The notes beneath the pieces are model-generated. The model was not told the DNA's origin. It saw nothing but the letters and a program-made list of their open reading frames with translations, and searched no databases. A DNA stretch of 64,000 nt from Auanema rhodensis (Eukaryota; Nematoda; Chromadorea; Rhabditida; Rhabditidae), in NCBI GenBank assembly GCA_964057225.1, contig OZ059894.1:20862476-20926475 (forward strand), in the 5' to 3' direction. Both the position numbers and the translations under genes were made by a program. Every line of letters begins with the position of its first letter. The first letter of the stretch is position 1. This document shows, in pieces, positions 10,882 to 23,700 of this stretch.

Positions 10882-12987
10882 TGCTTCCAAAAACATTTTG
10901 ACAAAAATTTTTTCGAAAAATTTCAAAATAATTTAGCAAAAAGTAGATGTTTTTAGATTCCTTTTTTCAAGGCAAAGACGATGGACAATGTTATTCAACG
11001 AAAAAATTAATTCTTCAGGGTGAAAATCGAGGATATAAGTGTGAACTTACATCAGTTGATATCTCGGTGCATTTTTAAGCTAGCGCAAATCTGATAACAC
11101 AGATCGACGCAACTTAAAAATCCGCATCGAATGCACTATACTACATTGAGAAACGCTTAATACAAAAATTAGTTATGATCGTTTGAAAAATGATGCATTA
11201 GTGTATGTTGAGTTTCCATGTACACTCAACATTGCTTCCAAAAACATTTTGACAAAAATTTTTTCGAAAAATTTCAGAATAATTTAGCAAAAAGTAGATG
11301 TTTTTAGATTCCATTTTTCAAGGCAAAGACGATGGACAATGTTATTCAACGAAAAAATTGATTCTTCAGGGTGAAAATCGAGGATATAAGTGTGAACTTA
11401 TATCATTTGATATCTCGGTGCATTTTTAAGCTAGCGCAAATCTGATAACACAGATCGACGCAGCTTAAAAATCCGCATCGAATGCACTATACTACATTGA
11501 GAAACGCTTAATACAAAAATTAGTTATGATCGTTTGAAAAATGATGCATTAGTGTATGTTGAGTTTCCATGTACACTCAACATTGCTTCCAAAAACATTT
11601 TGACAAAAATTTTTTCGAAAAATTTCAAAATAATTTAGCAAAAAGTAGATGTTTTTAGATTCCTTTTTTCAAGGCAAAGACGATGGACAATGTTATTCAA
11701 CGAAAAAATTAATTCTTCAGGGTGAAAATCGAGGATATAAGTGTGAACTTATATCAGTTGATATCTCGGTGCATTTTTAAGCTAGCGCAAATCTGATAAC
11801 ACAGATCGACGCAACTTAAAAATCCGCATCGAATGCACTATACTACATTGAGAAACGCTTAATACAAAAATTAGTTATGATCGTTTGAAAAATGATGCAT
11901 TAGTGTATGTTGAGTTTCCATGTACACTCAACATTGCTTCCAAAAACATTTTGACAAAAATTTTTTCGAAAAATTTCAAAATAATTTAGCAAAAAGTAGA
12001 TGTTTTTAGATTCCATTTTTCAAGGCAAAGACGATGGACAATGTTATTCAACGAAAAAATTGATTCTTCAGGGTGAAAATCGAGGATATAAGTGTGAACT
12101 TATATCAGTTGATATCTCGGTGCATTTTTAAGCTAGCGCAAATCTGATAACACAGATCGACGCAGCTTAAAAATCCGCATCGAATGCACTATACTACATT
12201 GAGAAACGCTTAATACAAAAATTAGTTATGATCGTTTGAAAAATGATGCATTAGTGTATGTTGAGTTTCCATGTACACTCAACATTGCTTCCAAAAACAT
12301 TTTGACAAAAATTTTTTCGAAAAATTTCAAAATAATTTAGCAAAAAGTAGATGTTTTTAGATTCCTTTTTTCAAGGCAAAGACGATGGACAATGTTATTC
12401 AACGAAAAAATTAATTCTTCAGGGTGAAAATCGAGGATATAAGTGTGAACTTATATCAGTTGATATCTCGGTGCATTTTTAAGCTAGCGCAAATCTGATA
12501 ACACAGATCGACGCAACTTAAAAATCCGCATCGAATGCACTATACTACATTGAGAAACGCTTAATACAAAAATTAGTTATGATCGTTTGAAAAATGATGC
12601 ATTAGTGTATGTTGAGTTTCCATGTACACTCAACATTGCTTCCAAAAACATTTTGACAAAAATTTTTTCGAAAAATTTCAAAATAATTTAGCAAAAAGTA
12701 GATGTTTTTAGATTCCATTTTTCAAGGCAAAGACGATGGACAATGTTATTCAACGAAAAAATTGATTCTTCAGGGTGAAAATCGAGGATATAAGTGTGAA
12801 CTTATATCAGTTGATATCTCGGTGCATTTTTAAGCTAGCGCAAATCTGATAACACAGATCGACGCAGCTTAAAAATCCGCATCGAATGCACTATACTACA
12901 TTGAGAAACGCTTAATACAAAAATTAGTTATGATCGTTTGAAAAATGATGCATTAGTGTATGTTGAGTTTCCATGTACACTCAACAT

Positions 12988-15795
12988 TGCTTCCAAAAAC
13001 ATTTTGACAAAAATTTTTTCGAAAAATTTCAAAATAATTTAGCAAAAAGTAGATGTTTTCAGATTCCTTTTTTCAAGGCAAAGACGATGGACAATGTTAT
13101 TCAACGAAAAAATTAATTCTTCAGGGTGAAAATCGAGGATATAAGTGTGAACTTATATCAGTTGATATCTCGGTGCATTTTTAAGCTAGCGCAAATCTGA
13201 TAACACAGATCGACGCAACTTAAAAATCCGCATCGAATGCACTATACTACATTGAGAAACGCTTAATACAAAAATTAGTTATGATCGTTTGAAAAATGAT
13301 GCATTAGTGTATGTTGAGTTTCCATGTACACTCAACATTGCTTCCAAAAACATTTTGACAAAAATTTTTTCGAAAAATTTCAAAATAATTTAGCAAAAAG
13401 TAGATGTTTTTAGATTCCATTTTTCAAGGCAAAGACGATGGACAATGTTATTCAACGAAAAAATTGATTCTTCAGGGTGAAAATCGAGGATATAAGTGTG
13501 AACTTATATCAGTTGATATCTCGGTGCATTTTTAAGCTAGCGCAAATCTGATAACACAGATCGACGCAACTTAAAAATCCGCATCGAATGCACTATACTA
13601 CATTGAGAAACGTTTAATACAAAAATTAGTTATGATCGTTTGAAAAATGATGCATTAGTGTATGTTCAGTTTCCATGTACACTCAACATTGCTTCCAAAA
13701 ACATTTTGACAAAAATTTTTTCGAAAAATTTCAAAATAATTTAGCAAAAAGTAGATGTTTTTAGATTCCTTTTTTCAAGGCAAAGACGATGGACAATGTT
13801 ATTCAACGAAAAAATTAATTCTTCAGGGTGAAAATCGAGGATATAAGTGTGAACTTATATCAGTTGATATCTCGGTGCATTTTTAAGCTAGCGCAAATCT
13901 GATAACACAGATCGACGCAACTTAAAAATCCGCATCGAATGCACTATACTACATTGAGAAACGCTTAATACAAAAATTAGTTATGATCGTTTGAAAAATG
14001 ATGCATTAGTGTATGTTGAGTTTCCATGTACACTCAACATTGCTTCCAAAAACATTTTGACAAAAATTTTTTCGAAAAATTTCAAAATAATTTAGCAAAA
14101 AGTAGATGTTTTTAGATTCCATTTTTTAAGGCAAAGACGATGGACAATGTTATTCAACGAAAAAATTGATTCTTCAGGGTGAAAATCGAAGATATAAGTG
14201 TAAACTTATATCAGTTGATATCTCGGTGCATTTTTAAGCTAGCGCAAATCTGATAACACAGATCGACGCAGCTTAAAAATCCGCATCGAATGCACTATAC
14301 TACATTGAGAAACGCTTAATACAAAAATTAGTTATGATCGTTTGAAAAATGATGCATTAGTGTATGTTGAGTTTCCATGTACACTCAACATTGCTTCCAA
14401 AAACATTTTGACAAAAATTTTTTCGAAAAATTTCAAAATAATTTAGCAAAAAGTAGATGTTTTCAGATTCCTTTTTTCAAGGCAAAGACGATGGACAATG
14501 TTATTCAACGAAAAAATTAATTCTTCAGGGTGAAAATCGAGGATATAAGTGTGAACTTATATCAGTTGATATCTCGGTGCATTTTTAAGCTAGCGCAAAT
14601 CTGATAACACAGATCGACGCAACTTAAAAATCCGCATCGAATGCACTATACTACATTGAGAAACGCTTAATACAAAAATTAGTTATGATCGTTTGAAAAA
14701 TGATGCATTAGTGTATGTTGAGTTTCCATGTACACTCAACATTGCTTCCAAAAACATTTTGACAAAAATTTTTTCGAAAAATTTCAAAATAATTTAGCAA
14801 AAAGTAGATGTTTTTAGATTCCATTTTTCAAGGCAAAGACGATGGACAATGTTATTCAACGAAAAAATTGATTCTTCAGGGTGAAAATCGAGGATATAAG
14901 TGTGAACTTATATCAGTTGATATCTCGGTGCATTTTTAAGCTAGCGCAAATCTGATAACACAGATCGACGCAACTTAAAAATCCGCATCGAATGCACTAT
15001 ACTACATTGAGAAACGTTTAATACAAAAATTAGTTATGATCGTTTGAAAAATGATGCATTAGTGTATGTTCAGTTTCCATGTACACTCAACATTGCTTCC
15101 AAAAACATTTTGACAAAAATTTTTTCGAAAAATTTCAAAATAATTTAGCAAAAAGTAGATGTTTTTAGATTCCTTTTTTCAAGGCAAAGACGATGGACAA
15201 TGTTATTCAACGAAAAAATTAATTCTTCAGGGTGAAAATCGAGGATATAAGTGTGAACTTATATCAGTTGATATCTCGGTGCATTTTTAAGCTAGCGCAA
15301 ATCTGATAACACAGATCGACGCAACTTAAAAATCCGCATCGAATGCACTATACTACATTGAGAAACGCTTAATACAAAAATTAGTTATGATCGTTTGAAA
15401 AATGATGCATTAGTGTATGTTGAGTTTCCATGTACACTCAACATTGCTTCCAAAAACATTTTGACAAAAATTTTTTCGAAAAATTTCAAAATAATTTAGC
15501 AAAAAGTAGATGTTTTTAGATTCCATTTTTTAAGGCAAAGACGATGGACAATGTTATTCAACGAAAAAATTGATTCTTCAGGGTGAAAATCGAAGATATA
15601 AGTGTAAACTTATATCAGTTGATATCTCGGTGCATTTTTAAGCTAGCGCAAATCTGATAACACAGAACGACGCAGCTTAAAAATTCGCATCGAATGCACT
15701 ATACTACATTGAGAAACGCTTAATACAAAAATTAGTTATGATCGTTTGAAAAATGATGCATTAGTGTATGTTGAGTTTCCATGTACACTCAACAT
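12988..15795. repeat. Four-monomer tandem duplication (2 x 1404 bp)
   Basis: 12988-14391 is followed directly by 14392-15795. Both copies share T73C (GTTTTCAGATTCC) in unit 1, C275T (CGTTTAATAC) with G329C (GTTCAG) in unit 2, plain class B in unit 3, and a class N left half in unit 4. Unit 4 of copy 1 (14041-14391) ends as class A, whereas unit 4 of copy 2 ends as class N. This is what a crossover inside unit 4 would leave at the junction. Confidence 0.88.
14041..14391. repeat. Chimeric junction monomer of the 1404-bp duplication
   Basis: The left half (CATTTTTTAAGG, G128, CGAAGAT, A162) equals the unit at 15445, four units downstream. The right half (T223, G231, C241) equals the class A unit at 12637, four units upstream. 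The switch lies between 14202 and 14263. A tandem duplication by unequal crossover between monomers 12637 and 15445 predicts exactly this hybrid. Confidence 0.85.
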
Positions 15796-17900
15796 TGCTT
15801 CCAAAAACATTTTGACAAAAATTTTTTCGAAAAATTTCGATATAATTTAGCAAAAAGTAGATGTTTTTGATTCCATTTTTCAAAGCAAAGACGATGGACA
15901 ATGTTATTCAACGAAAAAATTAATTCTTCAGGGTGAAAATCGAGGATATAAGTGTGAACTTATATCAGTTGATATCTCGGTGCATTTTTAAGCTAGCGCA
16001 AATCTGATAACACAGATCGACGCAGCTTCAAAATCCGCATCGAATGCACTATACTACATTGAGAAACGCTTAATACAAAAATTAGTTATGATCGTTTGAA
16101 AAATGATGCATTAGTGTATGTTGAGTTTCCATGTACACTCAACATTGCTTCCAAAAACATTTTGACAAAAATTTTTTCGAGAAATTTCAAAATAATTTAG
16201 CAAAAAGTAGATGTTTTTAGATTCCTTTTTTCAAGGCAAAGACGATGGACAATGTTATTCAACGAAAAAATTAATTCTTCAGGGTGAAAATCGAGGATAT
16301 AAGTGTGAACTTATATCAGTTGATATCTCGGTGCATTTTTAAGCTAGCGCAAATCTGATAACACAGATCGACGCAGCTTCAAAATCCGCATCGAATGCAC
16401 TATACTACATTGAGAAACGCTTAATACAAAAATTAGTTATGATCGTTTGAAAAATGATGCATTAGTGTATGTTGAGTTTCCATGTACACTCAACATTGCT
16501 TCCAAAAACATTTTGACAAAAATTTTTTCGAAAAATTTCAAAATAATTTAGCAAAAAGTAGATGTTTTTAGATTCCTTTTTTCAAGGCAAAGACGATGGA
16601 CAATGTTATTCAACGAAAAAATTAATTCTGCAGGGTGAAAATCGAGGATATAAGTGTGAACTTATATCAGTTGATATCTCGGTGCATTTTTAAGCTAGCG
16701 CAAATCTGATAACACAGATCGACGCAACTTAAAAATCCGCATCGAATGCACTACACTACATTGAGAAACGCTTAATACAAAAATTAGTTATGATCGTTTG
16801 AAAAATGATGCATTAGTGTATGTTGAGTTTCCATGTACACTCAACATTGCTTCCAAAAACATTTTGACAAAAATTTTTTCGAAAAATTTCGAAATAATTT
16901 AGCAAAAAGTAGATGTTTTTAGATTCCATTTTTCAAAGCAAAGACGATGGACAATGTTATTCAACGAAAAAATTAATTCTTCAGGGTGAAAATCGAGGAT
17001 ATAAGTGTGAACTTATATCAGTTGATATCTCGGTGCATTTTTAAGCTAGCGCAAATCTGATAACACAGATCGACGCAACTTAAAAATCCGCATCGAATGC
17101 ACTATACTACATTGAGAAACGCTTAATACAAAAATTAGTTATGATCGTTTGAAAAATGATGCATTAGTGTATGTTCAGTTTCCATGTACACTCAACATTG
17201 CTTCCAAAAACATTTTGACAAAAATTTTTTCGAAAAATTTCAAAATAATTTAGCAAAAAGTAGATGTTTTTAGATTCCTTTTTTCAAGGCAAAGACGATG
17301 GACAATGTTATTCAACGAAAAAATTAATTCTTCAGGGTGAAAATCGAGGATATAAGTGTGAACTTATATCAGTTGATATCTCGGTGCATTTTTAAGCTAG
17401 CGCAAATCTGATAACACAGATCGACGCAACTTAAAAATCCGCATCGAATGCACTATACTACATTGAGAAACGCTTAATACAAAAATTAGTTATGATCGTT
17501 TGAAAAATGATGCATTAGTGTATGTTGAGTTTCCATGTACACTCAACATTGCTTCCAAAAACATTTTGACAAAAATTTTTTCGAAAAATTTCAAAATAAT
17601 TTAGCAAAAAGTAGATGTTTTTAGATTCCATTTTTTAAGGCAAAGACGATGGACAATGTTATTCAACGAAAAAATTGATTCTTCAGGGTGAAAATCGAAG
17701 ATATAAGTGTAAACTTATATCAGTTGATATCTCGGTGCATTTTTAAGCTAGCGCAAATCTGATAACACAGAACGACGCAGCTTAAAAATTCGCATCGAAT
17801 GCACTATACTACATTGAGAAACGCTTAATACAAAAATTAGTTATGATCGTTTGAAAAATGATGCATTAGTGTATGTTGAGTTTCCATGTACACTCAACAT
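15445..17900. repeat. Seven-monomer block, copy 2 (paired with 7021-9477)
   Basis: It has the same unit order as 7021-9477. The order is class N; TTTCGATATAA with CTTCAAAATCC; class E with CTTCAAAATCC; CTGCAGGG with CACTACACTAC; TTCAAAGC with GTTCAG; class B; class N. The offset is 8424 bp, or 24 monomers, falling to 8423 bp after the single-base loss in unit 2. The flanking unit on the left also matches (class B at 6670 and 15094), but that class is common. The right flanks differ. Confidence 0.88.
15796..16145. repeat. The only 350-bp monomer
   Basis: The segment reads GATGTTTTTGATTCC where all other copies read GATGTTTTTAGATTCC or a same-length variant. One A has been lost near 15869, shifting the phase of all downstream units by -1. 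The paired unit at 7372 lacks the deletion, so it arose after the block duplication. A sequencing or assembly error at one base cannot be excluded. Confidence 0.85.
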
Positions 17901-19655
17901 TGCTTCCAAAAACATTTTGACAAAAATTTTTTCGAAAAATTTCGAAATAATTTAGCAAAAAGTAGATGTTTTTAGATTCCATTTTTCAAGGCAAAGACGA
18001 TGGACAATGTTATTCAACGAAAAAATTAATTCTTCAGGGTGAAAATCGAGGATATAAGTGTGAACTTATATCAGTTGATATCTCGGTGCATTTTTAAGCT
18101 AGCGCAAATCTGATAACACAGATCGACGCAGCTTCAAAATCCGCATCGAATGCACTATACTACATTGAGAAACGCTTAATACAAAAATTAGTTATGATCG
18201 TTTGAAAAATGATGCATTAGTGTATGTTGAGTTTCCATGTACACTCAACATTGCTTCCAAAAACATTTTGACAAAAATTTTTTCGAAAAATTTCGAAATA
18301 ATTTAGCAAAAAGTAGATGTTTTTAGATTCCATTTTTCAAGGCAAAGACGATGGACAATGTTATTCAACGAAAAAATTAATTCTTCAGGGTGAAAATCGA
18401 GGATATAAGTGTGAACTTATATCAGTTGATATCTCGGTGCATTTTTAAGCTAGCGCAAATCTGATAACACAGATCGACGCAGCTTCAAAATCCGCATCGA
18501 ATGCACTATACTACATTGAGAAACGCTTAATACAAAAATTAGTTATGATCGTTTGAAAAATGATGCATTAGTGTATGTTGAGTTTCCATGTACACTCAAC
18601 ATTGCTTCCAAAAACATTTTGACAAAAATTTTTTCGAAAAATTTCAAAATAATTTAGCAAAAAGTAGATGTTTTTAGATTCCTTTTTTCAAGGCAAAGAC
18701 GATGGACAACGTTATTCAACGAAAAAATTAATTCTGCAGGGTGAAAATCGAGGATATAAGTGTGAACTTATATCAGTTGATATCTCGGTGCATTTTTAAG
18801 CTAGCGCAAATCTGATAACACAGATCGACGCAACTTAAAAATCCGCATCGAATGCACTATACTACATTGAGAAACGCTTAATACAAAAATTAGTTATGAT
18901 CGTTTGAAAAATGATGCATTAGTGTATGTTGAGTTTCCATGTACACTCAACATTGCTTCCAAAAACATTTTGACAAAAATTTTTTCGAAAAATTTCGAAA
19001 TAATTTAGCAAAAAGTAGATGTTTTTAGATTCCATTTTTCAAAGCAAAGACGATGGACAATGTTATTCAACGAAAAAATTAATTCTTCAGGGTGAAAATC
19101 GAGGATATAAGTGTGAACTTATATCAGTTGATATCTCGGTGCATTTTTAAGCTAGCGCAAATCTGATAACACAGATCGACGCAGCTTCAAAATCCGCATC
19201 GAATGCACTATACTACATTGAGAAACGCTTAATACAAAAATTAGTTATGATCGTTTGAAAAATGATGCATTAGTGTATGTTGAGTTTCCATGTACACTCA
19301 ACATTGCTTCCAAAAACATTTTGACAAAAATTTTTTCGAGAAATTTCAAAATAATTTAGCAAAAAGTAGATGTTTTTAGATTCCTTTTTTCAAGGCAAAG
19401 ACGATGGACAATGTTATTCAACGAAAAAATTAATTCTTCAGGGTGAAAATCGAGGATATAAGTGTGAACTTATATCAGTTGATATCTCGGTGCATTTTTA
19501 AGCTAGCGCAAATCTGATAACACAGAACGACGCAGCTTAAAAATTCGCATCGAATGCACTATACTACATTGAGAAACGCTTAATACAAAAATTAGTTATG
19601 ATCGTTTGAAAAATGATGCATTAGTGTATGTTGAGTTTCCATGTACACTCAACAT
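17901..19655. repeat. Class C pair followed by a TGCAG / CAAAGC / class E trio
   Basis: Units 17901 and 18252 are near-identical class C (G44, A81, C235). Then come a class B unit with CTGCAGGG and GACAACGTT (18603), a G44 unit with TTCAAAGC and C235 (18954), and a class E unit whose right half is class N (19305). The last three units match the order at 26325-27377 and 30186-31238 except for the right half of the third. The trio is therefore a recurrent module. Confidence 0.8.
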
Positions 19656-20708
19656 TGCTTCCAAAAACATTTTGACAAAAATTTTTTCGAAAAATTTCAA
19701 AATAATTTAGCAAAAAGTAGATGTTTTTAGATTCCATTTTTCAAGGCAAAGACGATGGACAATGTTATTCAACGAAAAAATTGATTCTTCAGGGTGAAAA
19801 TCGAGGATATAAGTGTGAACTTATATCAGTTGATATCTCGGTGCATTTTTAAGCTAGTGCAAATCTGATAACACAGATCGACGCAGCTTAAAAATCCGCA
19901 TCGAATGCACTATACTACATTGAGAAACGCTTAATACAAAAATTAGTTATGATCGTTTGAAAAATGATGCATTAGTGTATGTTGAGTTTCCATGTACACT
20001 CAACATTGCTTCCAAAAACATTTTGACAAAAATTTTTTCGAAAAATTTCAAAATAATTTAGCAAAAAGTAGATGTTTTTAGATTCCTTTTTTCAAGGCAA
20101 AGACGATGGACAATGTTATTCAACGAAAAAATTAATTCTTCAGGGTGAAAATCGAGGATATAAGTGTGAACTTATATCAGTTGATATCTCGGTGCATTTT
20201 TAAGCTAGCGCAAATCTGATAACACAGATCGACGCAACTTAAAAATCCGCATCGAATGCACTATACTACATTGAGAAACGCTTAATACAAAAATTAGTTA
20301 TGATCGTTTGAAAAATGATGCATTAGTGTATGTTGAGTTTCCATGTACACTCAACATTGCTTCCAAAAACATTTTGACAAAAATTTTTTCGAAAAATTTC
20401 AAAATAATTTAGCAAAAAGTAGATGTTTTTAGATTCCATTTTTCAAGGCAAAGACGATGGACAATGTTATTCAACGAAAAAATTGATTCTTCAGGGTGAA
20501 AATCGAGGATATAAGTGTGAACTTATATCAGTTGATATCTCGGTGCATTTTTAAGCTAGCGCAAATCTGATAACACAGATCGACGCAGCTTAAAAATCCG
20601 CATCGAATGCACTATACTACATTGAGAAACGCTTAATACAAAAATTAGTTATGATCGTTTGAAAAATGATGCATTAGTGTATGTTGAGTTTCCATGTACA
20701 CTCAACAT
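19656..20708. repeat. A/B/A monomers leading into a 7-monomer repeat
   Basis: The units at 19656 (class A with T203, CTAGTGC), 20007 (class B) and 20358 (class A) continue the alternation and precede the 7-monomer repeat that starts at 20709. Confidence 0.75.
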
Positions 20709-23700
20709 TGCTTCCAAAAACATTTTGACAAAAAATTTTTCGAAAAATTTCAAAATAATTTAGCAAAAAGTAGATGTTTTTAGATTCCATTTTTCAAGGC
20801 AAAGACGATGGACAATGTTATTCAACGAAAAAATTGATTCTTCAGGGTGAAAATCGAGGATATAAGTGTGAACTTATATCAGTTGATATCTCGGTGCATT
20901 TTTAAGCTAGTGCAAATCTGATAACACAGATCGACGCAGCTTAAAAATCCGCATCGAATGCACTATACTACATTGAGAAACGCTTAATACAAAAATTAGT
21001 TATGATCGTTTGAAAAATGATGCATTAGTGTATGTTGAGTTTCCATGTACACTCAACATTGCTTCCAAAAACATTTTGACAAAAATTTTTTCGAAAAATT
21101 TCAAAATAATTTAGCAAAAAGTAGATGTTTTTAGATTCCTTTTTTCAAGGCAAAGACGATGGACAATGTTATTCAACGAAAAAATTAATTCTTCAGGGTG
21201 AAAATCGAGGATATAAGTGTGAACTTATATCAGTTGATATCTCGGTGCATTTTTAAGCTAGCGCAAATCTGATAACACAGATCGACGCAACTTAAAAATC
21301 CGCATCGAATGCACTATACTACATTGAGAAACGCTTAATACAAAAATTAGTTATGATCGTTTGAAAAATGATGCATTAGTGTATGTTGAGTTTCCATGTA
21401 CACTCAACATTGCTTCCAAAAACATTTTGACAAAAATTTTTTCGAAAAATTTCAAAATAATTTAGCAAAAAGTAGATGTTTTTAGATTCCATTTTTCAAG
21501 GCAAAGACGATGGACAATGTTATCCAACGAAAAAATTGATTCTTCAGGGTGAAAATCGAGGATATAAGTGTGAACTTATATCAGTTGATATCTCGGTGCA
21601 TTTTTAAGCTAGCGCAAATCTGATAACACAGATCGACGCAGCTTAAAAATCCGCATCGAATGCACTATACTACATTGAGAAACGCTTAATACAAAAATTA
21701 GTTATGATCGTTTGAAAAATGATGCATTAGTGTATGTTGAGTTTCCATGTACACTCAACATTGCTTCCAAAAACATTTTGACAAAAAATTTTTCGAAAAA
21801 TTTCAAAATAATTTAGCAAAAAGTAGATGTTTTTAGATTCCTTTTTTCAAGGCAAAGACGATGGACAATGTTATTCAACGAAAAAATTAATTCTTCAGGG
21901 TGAAAATCGAGGATATAAGTGTGAACTTATATCAGTTGATATCTCGGTGCATTTTTAAGCTAGCGCAAATCTGATAACACAGATCGACGCAACTTAAAAA
22001 TCCGCATCGAATGCACTATACTACATTGAGAAACGCTTAATACAAAAATTAGTTATGATCGTTTGAAAAATGATGCATTAGTGTATGTTGAGTTTCCATG
22101 TACACTCAACATTGCTTCCAAAAACATTTTGACAAAAATTTTTTCGAAAAATTTCAAAATAATTTAGCAAAAAGTAGATGTTTTTAGATTCCATTTTTCA
22201 AGGCAAAGACGATGGACAATGTTATTCAACGAAAAAATTGATTCTTCAGGGTGAAAATCGAGGATATAAGTGTGAACTTATATCAGTTGATATCTCGGTG
22301 CATTTTTAAGCTAGCGCAAATCTGATAACACAGATCGACGCAGCTTAAAAATCCGCATCGAATGCACTATACTACATTGAGAAACGCTTAATACAGAAAT
22401 TAGTTATGATCGTTTGAAAAATGATGCATTAGTGTATGTTGAGTTTCCATGTACACTCAACATTGCTTCCAAAAACATTTTGACAAAAATTTTTTCGAAA
22501 AATTTCAAAATAATTTAGCAAAAAGTAGATGTTTTTAGATTCCTTTTTTCAAGGCACAGACGATGGACAATGTTATTCAACGAAAAAATTAATTCTTCAG
22601 GGTGAAAATCGAGGATATAAGTGTGAACTTATATCAGTTGATATCTCGGTGCATTTTTAAGCTAGCGCAAATCTGATAACACAGATCGACGCAACTTAAA
22701 AATCCGCATCGAATGCACTATACTACATTGAGAAACGCTTAATACAAAAATTAGTTATGATCGTTTGAAAAATGATGCATTAGTGTATGTTGAGTTTCCA
22801 TGTACACTCAACATTGCTTCCAAAAACATTTTGACAAAAATTTTTTCGAAAAATTTCAAAATAATTTAGCAAAAAGTAGATGTTTTTAGATTCCATTTTT
22901 CAAGGCAAAGACGATGGACAATGTTATTCAACGAAAAAATTGATTCTTCAGGGTGAAAATCGAGGATATAAGTGTGAACTTATATCAGTTGATATCTCGG
23001 TGCATTTTTAAGCTAGCGCAAATCTGATAACACAGATCGACGCAACTTAAAAATCCGCATCGAATGCACTATACTACATTGAGAAACGCTTAATACAAAA
23101 ATTAGTTATGATCGTTTGAAAAATGATGCATTAGTGTATGTTGAGTTTCCATGTACACTCAACATTGCTTCCAAAAACATTTTGACAAAAATTTTTTCGA
23201 AAAATTTCAAAATAATTTAGCAAAAAGTAGATGTTTTTAGATTCCATTTTTCAAGGCAAAGACGATGGACAATGTTATTCAACGAAAAAATTGATTCTTC
23301 AGGGTGAAAATCGAGGATATAAGTGTGAACTTATATCAGTTGATATCTCGGTGCATTTTTAAGCTAGTGCAAATCTGATAACACAGATCGACGCAGCTTA
23401 AAAATCCGCATCGAATGCACTATACTACATTGAGAAACGCTTAATACAAAAATTAGTTATGATCGTTTGAAAAATGATGCATTAGTGTATGTTGAGTTTC
23501 CATGTACACTCAACATTGCTTCCAAAAACATTTTGACAAAAATTTTTTCGAAAAATTTCAAAATAATTTAGCAAAAAGTAGATGTTTTTAGATTCCTTTT
23601 TTCAAGGCAAAGACGATGGACAATGTTATTCAACGAAAAAATTAATTCTTCAGGGTGAAAATCGAGGATATAAGTGTGAACTTATATCAGTTGATATCTC

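Larger units (their letters stand above)
9829..13338. repeat. 702-bp A/B dimer HOR, five dimers
   Basis: Ten monomers alternate strictly A, B, A, B on the three linked sites 81, 128 and 231. The first A unit also has G36. Minor private changes include CAGAATAATTT and ATCATTTGATATC in the unit at 11233 and ACTTACATCAG in the unit at 10882. The alternation makes 702 bp the true amplified unit here. Because A128 creates ATTAAT and G128 removes it, the two classes differ in a restriction site. Confidence 0.9.
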
